A stretch of DNA of 36,974 nt from GCA-020343675 sp964462945 (GTDB lineage Bacteria; Planctomycetota; Phycisphaerae; Sedimentisphaerales; Anaerobacaceae): contig CAYWZW010000054.1 in NCBI GenBank assembly GCA_964462945.1, forward strand, positions 1 to 36,974, given 5' to 3'. The notes under the pieces were generated by a model. The model saw only the letters and a list, made by a program, of their open reading frames with translations, was not told where the DNA came from and ran no database searches. The first letter of the stretch is position 1, and each line of letters opens with the position of its first letter. The position numbers and the translations under genes are program-made. Of this stretch, positions 8,318 through 16,594 are shown in pieces.

Positions 8318-9790
8318 TCATTTACTGACCAACGCATTCGTATCGGGGATAAACATATCATCCGTCGTCAGGCCACATTCCTTGACCATGTCCCGCGCAT
8401 ATTCGCACGTGCCAAGGTCAGCGCCGCCGTTATTCGTGCCGAACGTGAATTTGCAGCCCATCTTCTTCGCCAGCTTGATGAAGGCGGGACTCGGAATCCG
8501 GTACCGCGAGTTGATTTCGATAGCGATATTGTTCGCAACGGCGGCGCGGATTACCCGCTCCATCCGCTCGCCGGTCCAGAGCGTGTCATATTCGCCTGCG
8601 ATTACCTCGGGAAGGAACGTCGGATTGACATAGATGTCAATCGGCTCGTTATTCAGAATCGTCACAATCTTCTCAACGAGCATGTCCATGAATTGCTGCT
8701 TGTCGTCCACGTGAACCTCGGACGGGATCCAGAGGCGGGTCCGCCTGCCCTGCTCGTCGGTGAACGTCATGGCGTCGGTGAAAACGTAATCGCACTGAGC
8801 GATGACCTCCGGCGAAAAAAGATTGACCCATTCCCGGCCCTCGGCCTGCATCCCCACGAAAACGGGTTTGCCTTCGAGTGACTTGATGTATTGTTTGAGA
8901 CCTTCATCGCCGGTGACGGGAAAGCCGAGCCCGCAGTTCTGGGCGATGCCGTAGGTGATGCCCGTCTGCCTGGATTTTTCAAGGGCCTGCTCAATCGTCA
9001 GTCCGCCTTTGAGGTGGACATGCAGATCGACCAGGGGAAAGTAGGCGGCGCCGAGAGCGGAGATTTCTTTCTGATAGTCGATTTCCGGCTGCGGGCGGCT
9101 GTCTTTGGGTTTGGGCGCATCCGGCAGCAGCTTGACGAAAATGTTCCTGAAACAGACCTTGCTTTCGGGGTCGTGCCCCTGCAGCGCAAAGGTGCCTTGC
9201 GAGAGAACGCTGCCGACGTACTCGGCCTTACGGACGGGCTCGTCGGGCTCGACATAGTCAACAACCAGCAGGTCATTGACCGTTATCTGAATGCGCCGGC
9301 CCTCAACCTTGATGTGCATGGTGAACCAAACGTCGTCTTTGACCGGAGATTTGAACAGGTTGCGGACGGAGTAGAGACTTCCGGTTTTTTTCAATTCACG
9401 GTAACTGCCGCTGCCGGGATGAGTGTTGTTGATCTGGACTTCGTAGCCTTTCTTGGGCCAGCCGGTTTGCTGGAACGTCGTGTGAAAGTAGATGCCGGAA
9501 TTGGCTTTGGGGGCGGTTTTGACCTCGGCCTTGAGCTCGAAGTTCTTGAAGTTGTGGCCGGCCACCGGGCCGGCGTAAAACAAGTGACTGCGGGGGCCGT
9601 GGGCCACGATGACGCCGTCCTGCACTCTGAAGGTCGCGCTGTTTTCGCCCGCCCTCCATCCTTCCAGCGTCTTGCCGTCGAACAGAGGAATCCAGTCTTT
9701 ACCGGCTGTTTCAGACGCGGTCGCCGGGTCGGAGTGAGCCATCGTCAAGATCAAGCATAAACCCGCGAATTGAAGTATCGGTTTGTTCAT
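8318..9790 (-). CDS. secreted DUF1080 domain fused to a PHP-type metallophosphoesterase-like domain
   Basis: This is a 490-aa protein. ATG 9790 (GAGGG upstream) is preferred to TTG 9808. A signal peptide covers about residues 1-26. Residues about 32-225 are a DUF1080 (PF06439) concanavalin-like fold, recognised from WIPLFDGKTLEGW, the ANSGIYFHT segment and the closing FRNIFVKLL. Family members act on 3-keto-glycosides. Residues about 250-490 look like a PHP domain: VDLHVHLKGG with H257 and H259 as metal ligands, then IAIEINSRYRIPSP and KFTFGTNN near the end. PHP domains hydrolyse phosphoesters with bound metals. The pairing suggests one exported protein handling a modified sugar, but the substrate is unknown. 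The gene converges with the protease gene; the short end-to-end gap holds only the inverted repeat. Confidence 0.8.
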   Translation of the reverse strand: MNKPILQFAGLCLILTMAHSDPATASETAGKDWIPLFDGKTLEGWRAGENSATFRVQDGVIVAHGPRSHLFYAGPVAGHNFKNFELKAEVKTAPKANSGIYFHTTFQQTGWPKKGYEVQINNTHPGSGSYRELKKTGSLYSVRNLFKSPVKDDVWFTMHIKVEGRRIQITVNDLLVVDYVEPDEPVRKAEYVGSVLSQGTFALQGHDPESKVCFRNIFVKLLPDAPKPKDSRPQPEIDYQKEISALGAAYFPLVDLHVHLKGGLTIEQALEKSRQTGITYGIAQNCGLGFPVTGDEGLKQYIKSLEGKPVFVGMQAEGREWVNLFSPEVIAQCDYVFTDAMTFTDEQGRRTRLWIPSEVHVDDKQQFMDMLVEKIVTILNNEPIDIYVNPTFLPEVIAGEYDTLWTGERMERVIRAAVANNIAIEINSRYRIPSPAFIKLAKKMGCKFTFGTNNGGADLGTCEYARDMVKECGLTTDDMFIPDTNALVSK

Positions 9791-10088
9791 ATCCAGGTCC
9801 CTCAACACGAATAATGAAAGTGCGCCACATTACGTACCGCAGCGGTATTCAGCGAATTTGAACTCCTATCGCTGTACTGTACCAGCCATAACGGATTTGT
9901 CAACTGCGGCGCGGATGTTTTCGGGCGGCCCTGGCGGGAAGATAACTTTTTCCGGCCGCACGGGCCGAATCGCTGGACTTTAAGACGCACACATGGTATG
10001 CTCCCGTCAGGTTGACAGCCGGCCGATTGCCGACAGAGCGACTGGCAACAGTTACCTGGTAGAGCGAGTCGAATTAAGGAGGCCGAAA
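9791..10088. other. divergent intergenic region
   Basis: About 300 bp between the start of the minus-strand DUF1080-PHP gene and the start of the aminotransferase. It must hold promoters for both. A TTGACA at about 10012 is present on the plus strand, but no good -10 follows. There is a GC-rich inverted segment near 9950-9970. The open frame upstream of 10089 lacks a ribosome site. Confidence 0.4.
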
Positions 10089-11525
10089 ATGACGACCCAA
10101 AATGTCGCCGAAGCCCGTCCACAGCGGGGTCAAGGGGCCTGCCCCGATCACAATCGAGGGCATGGCGGAATTGAAAATCTCACCCGACGGAAATTCCTGG
10201 CGGCCGGTTGTATCGCTTTGTCCGGCGCGGGAATCAGCCCGCGTGCGCAAAGGCTCCTGGCCCAAGACGGCCCCAAGCCGGTCGAGGTGCCGGACATCGA
10301 GCCGGGGTACATCGGGCCTCAGTTCTTCGACGAACGTGAAAAGCAGGCTCTGCTGGAGGTCCTGGAATCCGGGTCGCCTTTCCGCTACTGGGGGCCGGGC
10401 AAGCCGACGAAGGTGCTGCGTTTTGAAGAACGCTTTGCAGAATACATGGGCGCGCGGCTCGCGCTGGGCGTGACCTCGGGCACGGCGGCTCTGGATTGCG
10501 CCGTGGCCGGTCTGGGTATCGGGCCGGGCGATGAGGTGATCGTTCCGGCGTACACCTGGTGGTCGGATTACACGTGCGTGGTCCACGCGGGGGCTTTGCC
10601 GGTCTTCGCCGATATTGACCGCACCTTGAATATCGATCCGAAGGACTTTGAACGTAAGATTACGGACCGCACGAAGGCGGTCGTCGCAGTGCACCTGCTC
10701 GGCGGGCCCTGTGACATGGACCCGATCATGGAGACTGCGCGTAAACGCGGCGTAGCCGTCTTAGAGGATTGCGCCCAGTGCGTCGGCGGCTCGTATCGCG
10801 GAAAAAAGCTGGGGTCCATCGGTAGCGTGGGCATTTATAGTTTTCAGATCAACAAAATGATGACCTCCGGCGAGGGCGGCGCCGTTGTGACCAACGATTC
10901 GCTCATTTACGAACGCGCCGCGCGATTCCACGATATGGGCACCATACGCCAGCTCTTTCTGGACCGCGCCGGACCCCGCCCGCCAGAGGCAAGGCGGGCC
11001 AGCCAGGTGCAGACCTTCGCGGGGGAAAACTTCAGGATGAGCGAGTTTACCGGCGCCGTGCTCGGGGCGCAGTTGACCAAGCTGGATTCCATGCTCGCTC
11101 AACTGCGTGCCAACGCCCGGGCCATCTACGACGGCATTCAAAACCTTGCCGGCATCTACCTGCGTCACCGTCCCGACCCGGAAGGAGACATCGGGTACGC
11201 CGTCTATTTCGAGATGAAGGACAAAGCCATGCGCGACCGCTGCATCCGGGAGCTGAGAAACCGAAAGGTCCCGGCATCCACGCTGACAGGGTCAGTCCTG
11301 CTGCCCATCGAGGAATCCGTTATCAACAAACGGACCCGGCATCCGGCCTGGCCGTCGTTTAACAGCCCGGAAGGAAAGAGAATCGAGTACGGCCCGAACA
11401 GTTGCCGGCAGACGCTCGATGTCTTCGACCGGTTCGTTCAGGTCCGCGTCGGCGCCAAATACACCGAGCGAATCAACAATTACATCATTGACGCCGTTCG
11501 CGAGGTTTACAGCGCTCTGGTGTGA
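10089..11525 (+). CDS. Tat-exported DegT/DnrJ/EryC1-type PLP aminotransferase
   Basis: This is a 478-aa protein; ATG 10089 follows AAGGAGG at about 10077-10083. A twin-arginine signal (LTRRKFLAAG, RR at 33-34) lies behind a 30-residue hydrophilic n-region. The rest is a full DegT fold: TSGTAALDCA binds PLP phosphate, D227 in LEDCAQ contacts the pyridine nitrogen, and K256 in SFQINKMMTSGEGG forms the Schiff base. Cytoplasmic members aminate keto-sugars for glycan or cyclitol synthesis. Tat export would carry the folded PLP enzyme out, so a periplasmic keto-sugar substrate is likely but unproven. Residues from GPRPPEARRASQ (nt 10971-11006) are extra compared with the expected loop and contain a palindrome. 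It is followed after 44 bp by the GH-like gene, probably as an operon. Confidence 0.85.
   Translation: MTTQNVAEARPQRGQGACPDHNRGHGGIENLTRRKFLAAGCIALSGAGISPRAQRLLAQDGPKPVEVPDIEPGYIGPQFFDEREKQALLEVLESGSPFRYWGPGKPTKVLRFEERFAEYMGARLALGVTSGTAALDCAVAGLGIGPGDEVIVPAYTWWSDYTCVVHAGALPVFADIDRTLNIDPKDFERKITDRTKAVVAVHLLGGPCDMDPIMETARKRGVAVLEDCAQCVGGSYRGKKLGSIGSVGIYSFQINKMMTSGEGGAVVTNDSLIYERAARFHDMGTIRQLFLDRAGPRPPEARRASQVQTFAGENFRMSEFTGAVLGAQLTKLDSMLAQLRANARAIYDGIQNLAGIYLRHRPDPEGDIGYAVYFEMKDKAMRDRCIRELRNRKVPASTLTGSVLLPIEESVINKRTRHPAWPSFNSPEGKRIEYGPNSCRQTLDVFDRFVQVRVGAKYTERINNYIIDAVREVYSALV
10978..10999. repeat. in-gene palindrome, family 1 copy 1 (aminotransferase)
   Basis: GCCCGCC (10978-10984) and GGCGGGC (10993-10999) flank an 8-nt loop. 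On the minus strand the loop reads TTGCCTCT, like the loops of the other copies. It sits within the extra loop of the DegT protein and leaves the frame intact. Confidence 0.65.
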
Positions 11526-11569
11526 TCTTTCCACCGCAGGGCAAGATTGTTTTTTGCAGGAGTCTGACA

Positions 11570-13585
11570 ATGTTGAAAGGAATTAACATCCTTGGGCTCG
11601 TTTGTTATCTATCCGGCGCGGTTGCTTTAGGAGCAAGCCAAGAGGGCTATCCGCCGCGACTGACACGTTCGGAGAGTTTCCTGGGCGTGCATTTTGACTT
11701 TCATGCCGGCGACGACTGCAAGCAGATCGGGCAGGGCGTGGACCGCGAGATGGTGGAGTATATCATCGACCAGGTCAAACCGGATTACGTTCAATGTGAC
11801 TGCAAGGGACACCCGGGCTTGTCGAGCTATCCGACGAAGGTCGGCAATCCCGCACCCGGCTTCGTGAAGGACCCGTTGAAGATCTGGCGAGAGGTCACGG
11901 CCGAAAGAGGGGTCGCACTGTACATGCACTATTCCGGCGTGTGGGATTCGAAGGCCGTCCAGACCCATCCCGAGTGGGCCCGGATCAACGAAAAAGGCGA
12001 AAAAGACGACCGCCTCACGTCGGTCTTTGGACCTTACGTCGATAATTTGTTGATTCCGCAGCTCAAAGAGCTTTCGGATGAGTACGGTGTCGATGGCGTT
12101 TGGGTGGACGGGGAATGTTGGGCAACCGAACGCGACTATTCAGACCGCGTCATCGAGGCATTTCAAAAGCAGACGGGAGCCAAAGAAGCCCCTCGCAAAC
12201 CCGAAGACCCGTACTGGTTTGAGTTCTCGGAATTTTGCCGGGACGGATTTCGCCGGTACCTGAGTCATTACGTGACGGAGCTGCACAACCACAATCGGAA
12301 ATTTCAGATCGCCAGCAACTGGGCATACAGCTCGATGATGCCCGAGCCGGTCAGCGTCGATGTCGATTATATCTCCGGCGATTTTTCACCGATGGACAGC
12401 GTCAATACCGCACGCCTCGAAGGCCGCTGCATGGTTTATCAGGGCAAACCGTGGGACCTGATGGCGTGGAGCTTTACTCGGACCGACGGACATTTCAGCA
12501 CAAAGAGCATTGCCCAATTGAAGCAGGAGGCGGCTGTCGTTCTGGCGCTGGGCGGCGGTTTCCAGGCGTATTTTCCGCAACGGCGTGACGGGTCCGTCCA
12601 CAAATGGCAGATAGACCTCATGCGGGAAGTGGCCAAATTCTGCCGGGACCGGCAGCAGATTTGCCACAAGGCCAGGCCTATCCCGCAAGTCGGGCTGATC
12701 TATTCCGGCAAGGCGTACTATCGCACTAACCGCAAGCTCTTTGCCGCGTGGGGCGGCGAGCTGGTGCCGTTACACGGCATTCTCCAGAGCCTGCTGGAAT
12801 CGCAGAACGTCGTGGACGTCGTCATGGAGCATCACTTGGCCGGCCGGATGCAGGATTATCCGCTGCTGGTTTGGCCGGAATGGGACTACATCGATCCGGC
12901 GTTCAAGAAAAACCTGCTGGATTACGTGGATGGGGGTGGGAATCTTCTGGTCGTTGGCCCGCGAGCGGCGGCGCTTTTTGAAAAGGAATTGGGTGTTGTC
13001 CTGGAAGGCGAAGCTGTGGAAAGAGTCAACGGATTGGAGTACGGCGATTGGGTGGGAGGAATCAAGTCCCTTTTCCGCAAGGCCGAATTGTCGCAGCGTG
13101 CCAAGGCTGTCGGCAGGATTCATGAGGATAACGACGTGGACAGTCCCTTCGAGCCGGCCGCTTCAATTGCCGATTATGGAAAGGGAAAAATCGCCGCGAC
13201 GTATCTGAATTTGGGGGAGCGATATCGCAATGCCGGCACGGCCGTCAGCCGGGATTTTTTGCAGGCTCTGGTGCGGGAATTGTGCGGCGAACCGCTCGTG
13301 ACCGTGAGCGGCTCCCGATACGTGGATGTCACGGTGAATCGAAAAGACGGCAGGCTGGCCGTCAATCTGGTGAACACGGCCGGCCCGCACGCCAACGGCA
13401 AGGTGTATGTGTTTGACGATATCCCCGCCGTAGGGCCGCTGTCCGTTGCCATTCGCTATGGCAAGAAGCCGAACAAAGTGATGCTGGAGCCCTACGGACG
13501 GAAGCTCGACTACACCTATCTCCAGGGCAGAATTCGGTTGACCGTTCCGCGCTTGGCGATTCATGACATCATTGTGGTTGAGTAA
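11570..13585 (+). CDS. secreted glycoside-hydrolase-like protein (GH29/GHL6-type TIM barrel)
   Basis: This is a 671-aa protein; ATG 11570 is preceded by GCAGGAG and replaces the GTG at 11522. A signal peptide covers about residues 1-22. Residues about 35-390 look like a TIM barrel of the alpha-fucosidase / hypothetical-GH type: VALYMHYSG, HPEWARINEKGE and YGVDGVWVDGECW, the last with acidic residues suited to catalysis. Residues about 400-500 resemble a class I glutamine-amidotransferase-like (beta-galactosidase trimerisation type) domain: DYPLLVWPEWDYID and LLDYVDGGGNLLVVGP. A beta-rich C-terminus follows. The substrate is not readable. It lies between the aminotransferase and the sulfatase on the same strand, which supports a joint glycan role. 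Confidence 0.75.
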   Translation: MLKGINILGLVCYLSGAVALGASQEGYPPRLTRSESFLGVHFDFHAGDDCKQIGQGVDREMVEYIIDQVKPDYVQCDCKGHPGLSSYPTKVGNPAPGFVKDPLKIWREVTAERGVALYMHYSGVWDSKAVQTHPEWARINEKGEKDDRLTSVFGPYVDNLLIPQLKELSDEYGVDGVWVDGECWATERDYSDRVIEAFQKQTGAKEAPRKPEDPYWFEFSEFCRDGFRRYLSHYVTELHNHNRKFQIASNWAYSSMMPEPVSVDVDYISGDFSPMDSVNTARLEGRCMVYQGKPWDLMAWSFTRTDGHFSTKSIAQLKQEAAVVLALGGGFQAYFPQRRDGSVHKWQIDLMREVAKFCRDRQQICHKARPIPQVGLIYSGKAYYRTNRKLFAAWGGELVPLHGILQSLLESQNVVDVVMEHHLAGRMQDYPLLVWPEWDYIDPAFKKNLLDYVDGGGNLLVVGPRAAALFEKELGVVLEGEAVERVNGLEYGDWVGGIKSLFRKAELSQRAKAVGRIHEDNDVDSPFEPAASIADYGKGKIAATYLNLGERYRNAGTAVSRDFLQALVRELCGEPLVTVSGSRYVDVTVNRKDGRLAVNLVNTAGPHANGKVYVFDDIPAVGPLSVAIRYGKKPNKVMLEPYGRKLDYTYLQGRIRLTVPRLAIHDIIVVE

Positions 13586-13586
13586 G

Positions 13587-13604
13587 GGCGGCGACGTCGC
13601 CGCC
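13587..13604. repeat. perfect 18-bp palindrome between GH-like and sulfatase genes
   Basis: GGCGGCGAC is followed directly by its reverse complement GTCGCCGCC, starting 2 bp after the GH-like stop. There is no T-run, so a terminator is unlikely. It may be a dispersed GC-rich repeat or a protein site. Confidence 0.6.
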
Positions 13605-13632
13605 TTCGCCTGAAAAAGGAGATTCTGTACAA

Positions 13633-15105
13633 ATGTCTCATCATTGGAGCAGACGGGACTTCTTGAAATCGGCCTTTGGCGGTGCGGCGGCGCTGTCGCT
13701 GTCCGGATGCAAAGGCACTCTGCTGCCGGACATCCTCGGCCTGTCGAAGAACAAGCCCAACATCATATTCATCCTGGCCGACGACCTCGGCTACGGCGAC
13801 TTGGGCTGCTACGGGCAGGATAAGATCCAGACGCCCAATATCGACAGGCTGGCCGCCGAAGGAATATGTTTTACCGACCACTACGCGGGCAGCACGGTCT
13901 GTGCGCCCTCGCGGTGCTCCCTGATGACGGGCCTGCACACGGGACATTGCTATGTCCGGGGCAACCGGGAGATTCAACCGATGGGGCAATTGCCTCTTCC
14001 GGCTGATACCGTGACTATTCCGAGGTTGTTGAAGAAAGCCGGTTACACGACGGCCCTGATCGGCAAGTGGGGTCTGGGCGGGCCGGGCAGCACAGGCGTT
14101 CCCAACAAGCAGGGCTTCGATTATTTCTTCGGGTATCTCTGTCAAAGGCATGCCCACAATTACTATCCCGAGTTTCTGTTCCGAAACGAAGAGAGGGTGC
14201 CCCTTGTCGGAAACGCGGTGGCCGAACCCAGGCCGGACGGCGCCGGCGTCGCCGTGGAGCGCGCGCAGTATTCGCACGACCTGATCGCCGGCGAAGCGAT
14301 GCAATTTATCAGGAAGAACAAAGACCGGCCGTTCTTCCTCCATCTGGCCGTGACGATACCCCATGCCAACAACGAAGCCGTGAAAAACGGGATGGAGGTG
14401 CCGGACTATGGAATCTACAGAAATCGAAGCTGGCCCGAGCCGCAAAAAGGCCAAGCGGCGATGATCAGCCGGCTCGACCGCGACCTGGGCCGAATCATCG
14501 AGACGCTCAAAAAACTGGCGATCAATGAGAATACCCTGATTCTCTTTACAAGCGACAACGGTCCGCATCGGGAAGGCGGCGCGGACCCTGAATTCTTCGA
14601 CAGCAATGGCCCTCTGCGCGGGTGCAAGCGTGACCTGTACGAGGGCGGCATCCGCGTGCCCTTAGTCGCTCGCTGGCCGGGCAAGATCAAAGCAGGGACG
14701 GTCAGCCATCACGTCTGTGCCTTCTGGGACTTTCTTCCCACGTTTGCCGAGCTTGCCCGCCTACCGTCTGGCGGGCTGGCAGGCATAGACCATCGAGATA
14801 CGATTGACGGCGTTTCGATGTTGCCGACACTTCTGGGTCAGCCGGCCAAACAGAAGCAGCACGAGCTTCTTTACTGGGAATTTCACGAGAAAGGCTCCAA
14901 GCAGGCTGTGCGAATGGGGGACTGGAAAGCCGTGCGCTTCGGGGCTGAGGGCGAGCTGGAGCTGTATAACCTCAAGGAGGACATTGGCGAAAAGCACAAT
15001 CTCGCCGGCCGCTACCCCGACGTCATCGCAAAGATTGAAGATTACCTCAAAACCGCACGGACAAAATCCCAGTTCTGGAGCATATCGCAGGCAGCCGAAG
15101 GCTGA
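13633..15105 (+). CDS. Tat/lipoprotein-type sulfatase (arylsulfatase family S1)
   Basis: This is a 490-aa protein starting at ATG 13633 after AAAAAGGAG. The Tat motif SRRDFLKS (RR at 7-8) runs into a lipobox LSGC with C26, so it is probably exported folded and lipid-anchored. The sulfatase signature CAPSR starts at C90, the residue converted to formylglycine by a sulfatase-maturating enzyme (not in the window). Metal ligands D50 and D51 lie in ILADDLGYGD. FTSDNGPHREGG and ARWPGKIKAGT are further family blocks. It removes sulfate esters from glycans or other substrates. A short extra loop (ARLPSGGLAG, near residues 374-383) holds a palindrome not expected in the family. It is preceded by the GH-like gene at a distance of 47 bp. 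Confidence 0.93.
   Translation: MSHHWSRRDFLKSAFGGAAALSLSGCKGTLLPDILGLSKNKPNIIFILADDLGYGDLGCYGQDKIQTPNIDRLAAEGICFTDHYAGSTVCAPSRCSLMTGLHTGHCYVRGNREIQPMGQLPLPADTVTIPRLLKKAGYTTALIGKWGLGGPGSTGVPNKQGFDYFFGYLCQRHAHNYYPEFLFRNEERVPLVGNAVAEPRPDGAGVAVERAQYSHDLIAGEAMQFIRKNKDRPFFLHLAVTIPHANNEAVKNGMEVPDYGIYRNRSWPEPQKGQAAMISRLDRDLGRIIETLKKLAINENTLILFTSDNGPHREGGADPEFFDSNGPLRGCKRDLYEGGIRVPLVARWPGKIKAGTVSHHVCAFWDFLPTFAELARLPSGGLAGIDHRDTIDGVSMLPTLLGQPAKQKQHELLYWEFHEKGSKQAVRMGDWKAVRFGAEGELELYNLKEDIGEKHNLAGRYPDVIAKIEDYLKTARTKSQFWSISQAAEG
14755..14776. repeat. in-gene palindrome, family 1 copy 2 (sulfatase)
   Basis: GCCCGCC (14755-14761), 8-nt loop TACCGTCT, GGCGGGC (14770-14776), followed by TGGC. It encodes the extra RLPSGGLAG loop just before the conserved IDG segment of the sulfatase. 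Confidence 0.7.
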
Positions 15106-15682
15106 TGGGTTTGTATCCGCGTAGGCCCAGAACCTGCCCATCCGTCGAGAGAGCTCAGTCATGATTCAGCGGGCACACCCAAACGTGTTTGGAGTTGAGA
15201 AAATCTGTCTGCTCTTCAGTCCTATATTCTTCCGGCTATCAGAGCCAAATTCGGAAGGCCATAGAAAAAGTCCAAATCGGACCGTTTTTTGTTCGGTTTT
15301 TGTTTGGGTAATTTTGGCCGCTTTGCCGATAGTAACAGTTGCTGGTTAGCGCCATGGAGTTTCCGGTAAGGTCGGGAATCTCCCTGGGGGACGCCTTACG
15401 GTGGAATGAGAATGATACCTGAGAAAAACAGACAAACTGAACCGCCGCCAGGGTGGCAAGGGCCACTTTGCAAGTTCGGACCCGGCGGTGATTTTGTTGC
15501 GGTTTTGCAGCCGGAACTGCCGCAGTCGCCCGCCCTGCCCAATCGTCTGGTGAGGTTGCTGGCGTCGGCCGTCGAGGTTGCCGCCGTCGTCCTCGGCCTG
15601 CGGAGCACCAGCGCTTTTGTCCATTTGGGCAACACCGGCCGCTCGGATGAGCGTACCGCCGGACACAAGGAGAAAGCCAGAA
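15106..15682. other. 577-bp region upstream of lexA
   Basis: The first part is AT-richer, with a hairpin-capable stretch at about 15231-15259 and a weak stem before T-runs near 15282-15312 that could end the sulfatase transcript. A segment at 15351-15403 contains CGCCTTACGG; its inverse CCGTAAGGCG recurs at about 20072. From 15406 to 15933 a plus-strand frame is open with a GC3-rich codon pattern. It has no ribosome site and runs 251 bp into lexA in another frame, so I do not call it a gene. Confidence 0.45.
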
Positions 15683-16345
15683 ATGCATTTGAAAACAGCC
15701 CCGTGTTCCGCGCAACTGACGCCTCGCCAGCTCCAGTTGCTCAGGATGGTCGCCGGTTTTCAAGAGAGCCGATGCTATTCGCCGACGTTGGGCGAAATGG
15801 CCGCCGAGTTGAACATAAGCCGAAGCACAGTATTCGAGCACATCGCCGAGCTGCGAAAAAAGGGTCTGCTCTGCGGTTCTCCAAACAGAGCACGTTCTTT
15901 GACGCTCAGCTTACGAGCGCACGAATTGCTTAGCTCCTTTACCGGGCGCAGCATCCCCTTCAATCCTCCTGAGCCGGCGGGAATTCCATTTGCCGGCAGA
16001 GTGGCGGCCGGCGCGCCTTTGGAGGCCGTTGAGAACGTCGAGAGCCTATCATTGAACTCCTGTTTCGGAGCCGGCGACGACATCTTTGCCCTTGAAGTGA
16101 CCGGCGACAGCATGGTCAATGACGACATTCGTGAGGGTGATTATGTGATTTGCCGCCGCAGCCGTGTGGCCGAAAACGGGCAGTTGGTCGTCGCTATCGT
16201 CGATGACGAAAACGCGACGCTCAAGCGGTTCTACAAAGAGCGGGACCGAGCCCGATTGCAGCCGGCAAACGATAGTTATCAACCAATCTGCCCGGACAAC
16301 TGCCGAATCGAAGCGATCGTTATAGGATTGGTGAGAAAGCTCTGA
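15683..16345 (+). CDS. lexA: LexA-type SOS repressor with autoprotease domain
   Basis: This is a 220-aa protein; ATG 15683 follows AAGGAG at about 15667-15672, and the frame further upstream to 15578 is rejected. The N-terminal winged HTH is visible (LTPRQLQLLRMV, YSPTLGEMAAELNISRSTVF). The S24 protease domain has cleavage site A109-G110 in RVAAGAP, S143 in TGDSM and K181 in ATLKRF, the Ser-Lys dyad used for RecA-stimulated self-cleavage. LexA represses DNA-repair genes until damage. Length is near the family's usual 200-220. No obvious SOS box is seen upstream; planctomycete boxes vary. It is flanked by non-related genes and a hairpin after the stop. Confidence 0.92.
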   Translation: MHLKTAPCSAQLTPRQLQLLRMVAGFQESRCYSPTLGEMAAELNISRSTVFEHIAELRKKGLLCGSPNRARSLTLSLRAHELLSSFTGRSIPFNPPEPAGIPFAGRVAAGAPLEAVENVESLSLNSCFGAGDDIFALEVTGDSMVNDDIREGDYVICRRSRVAENGQLVVAIVDDENATLKRFYKERDRARLQPANDSYQPICPDNCRIEAIVIGLVRKL

Positions 16346-16407
16346 ACGAACGTCGAGCATTGAAATCTTGATGAGTTCTGCAAAATTGAAGTTAGACATA
16401 TATTATT

Positions 16408-16435
16408 TTAGAAAATCGGCTTCACGATTTTCTAA
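16408..16435. terminator. hairpin after lexA, probable terminator
   Basis: Perfect 11-bp arms TTAGAAAATCG (16408-16418) and CGATTTTCTAA (16425-16435) enclose a 6-nt loop, 63 bp after the lexA stop. No long T-run follows, so the termination role is probable, not certain. Confidence 0.5.
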
Positions 16436-16495
16436 GAATAATTCAGCATGCCATCATAACCTATTATCAGGTAAGATGTTATGTGGCCTGTATTA

Positions 16496-16530
16496 AAAAG
16501 AAAAAATCACGACGGAAGATTTTTTCTTTT
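16496..16530. terminator. A/T-rich 13-bp hairpin, possible bidirectional terminator
   Basis: AAAAGAAAAAATC (16496-16508) pairs perfectly with GATTTTTTCTTTT (16518-16530) around a 9-nt loop. The T-rich 3' arm makes it terminator-like in both directions. It lies 65 bp before the DUF3616 start, so it could also be a leader structure of that gene. Confidence 0.5.
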
Positions 16531-16594
16531 CAAGAGTATGCCTAAATTCAATTTTACAGAAGCCTTTTGAAATCTTACAGAAGGGAGACTTCGA

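Noticed and set aside
8891..9760. 289-codon plus-strand frame opposite the DUF1080-PHP gene
   Set aside because: It mirrors the real gene; the minus-strand frame has signal peptide and domain motifs, this one has none.
13561..14568. 335-codon minus-strand frame opposite the sulfatase
   Set aside because: Shadow of the sulfatase frame in GC-rich DNA; no motifs.
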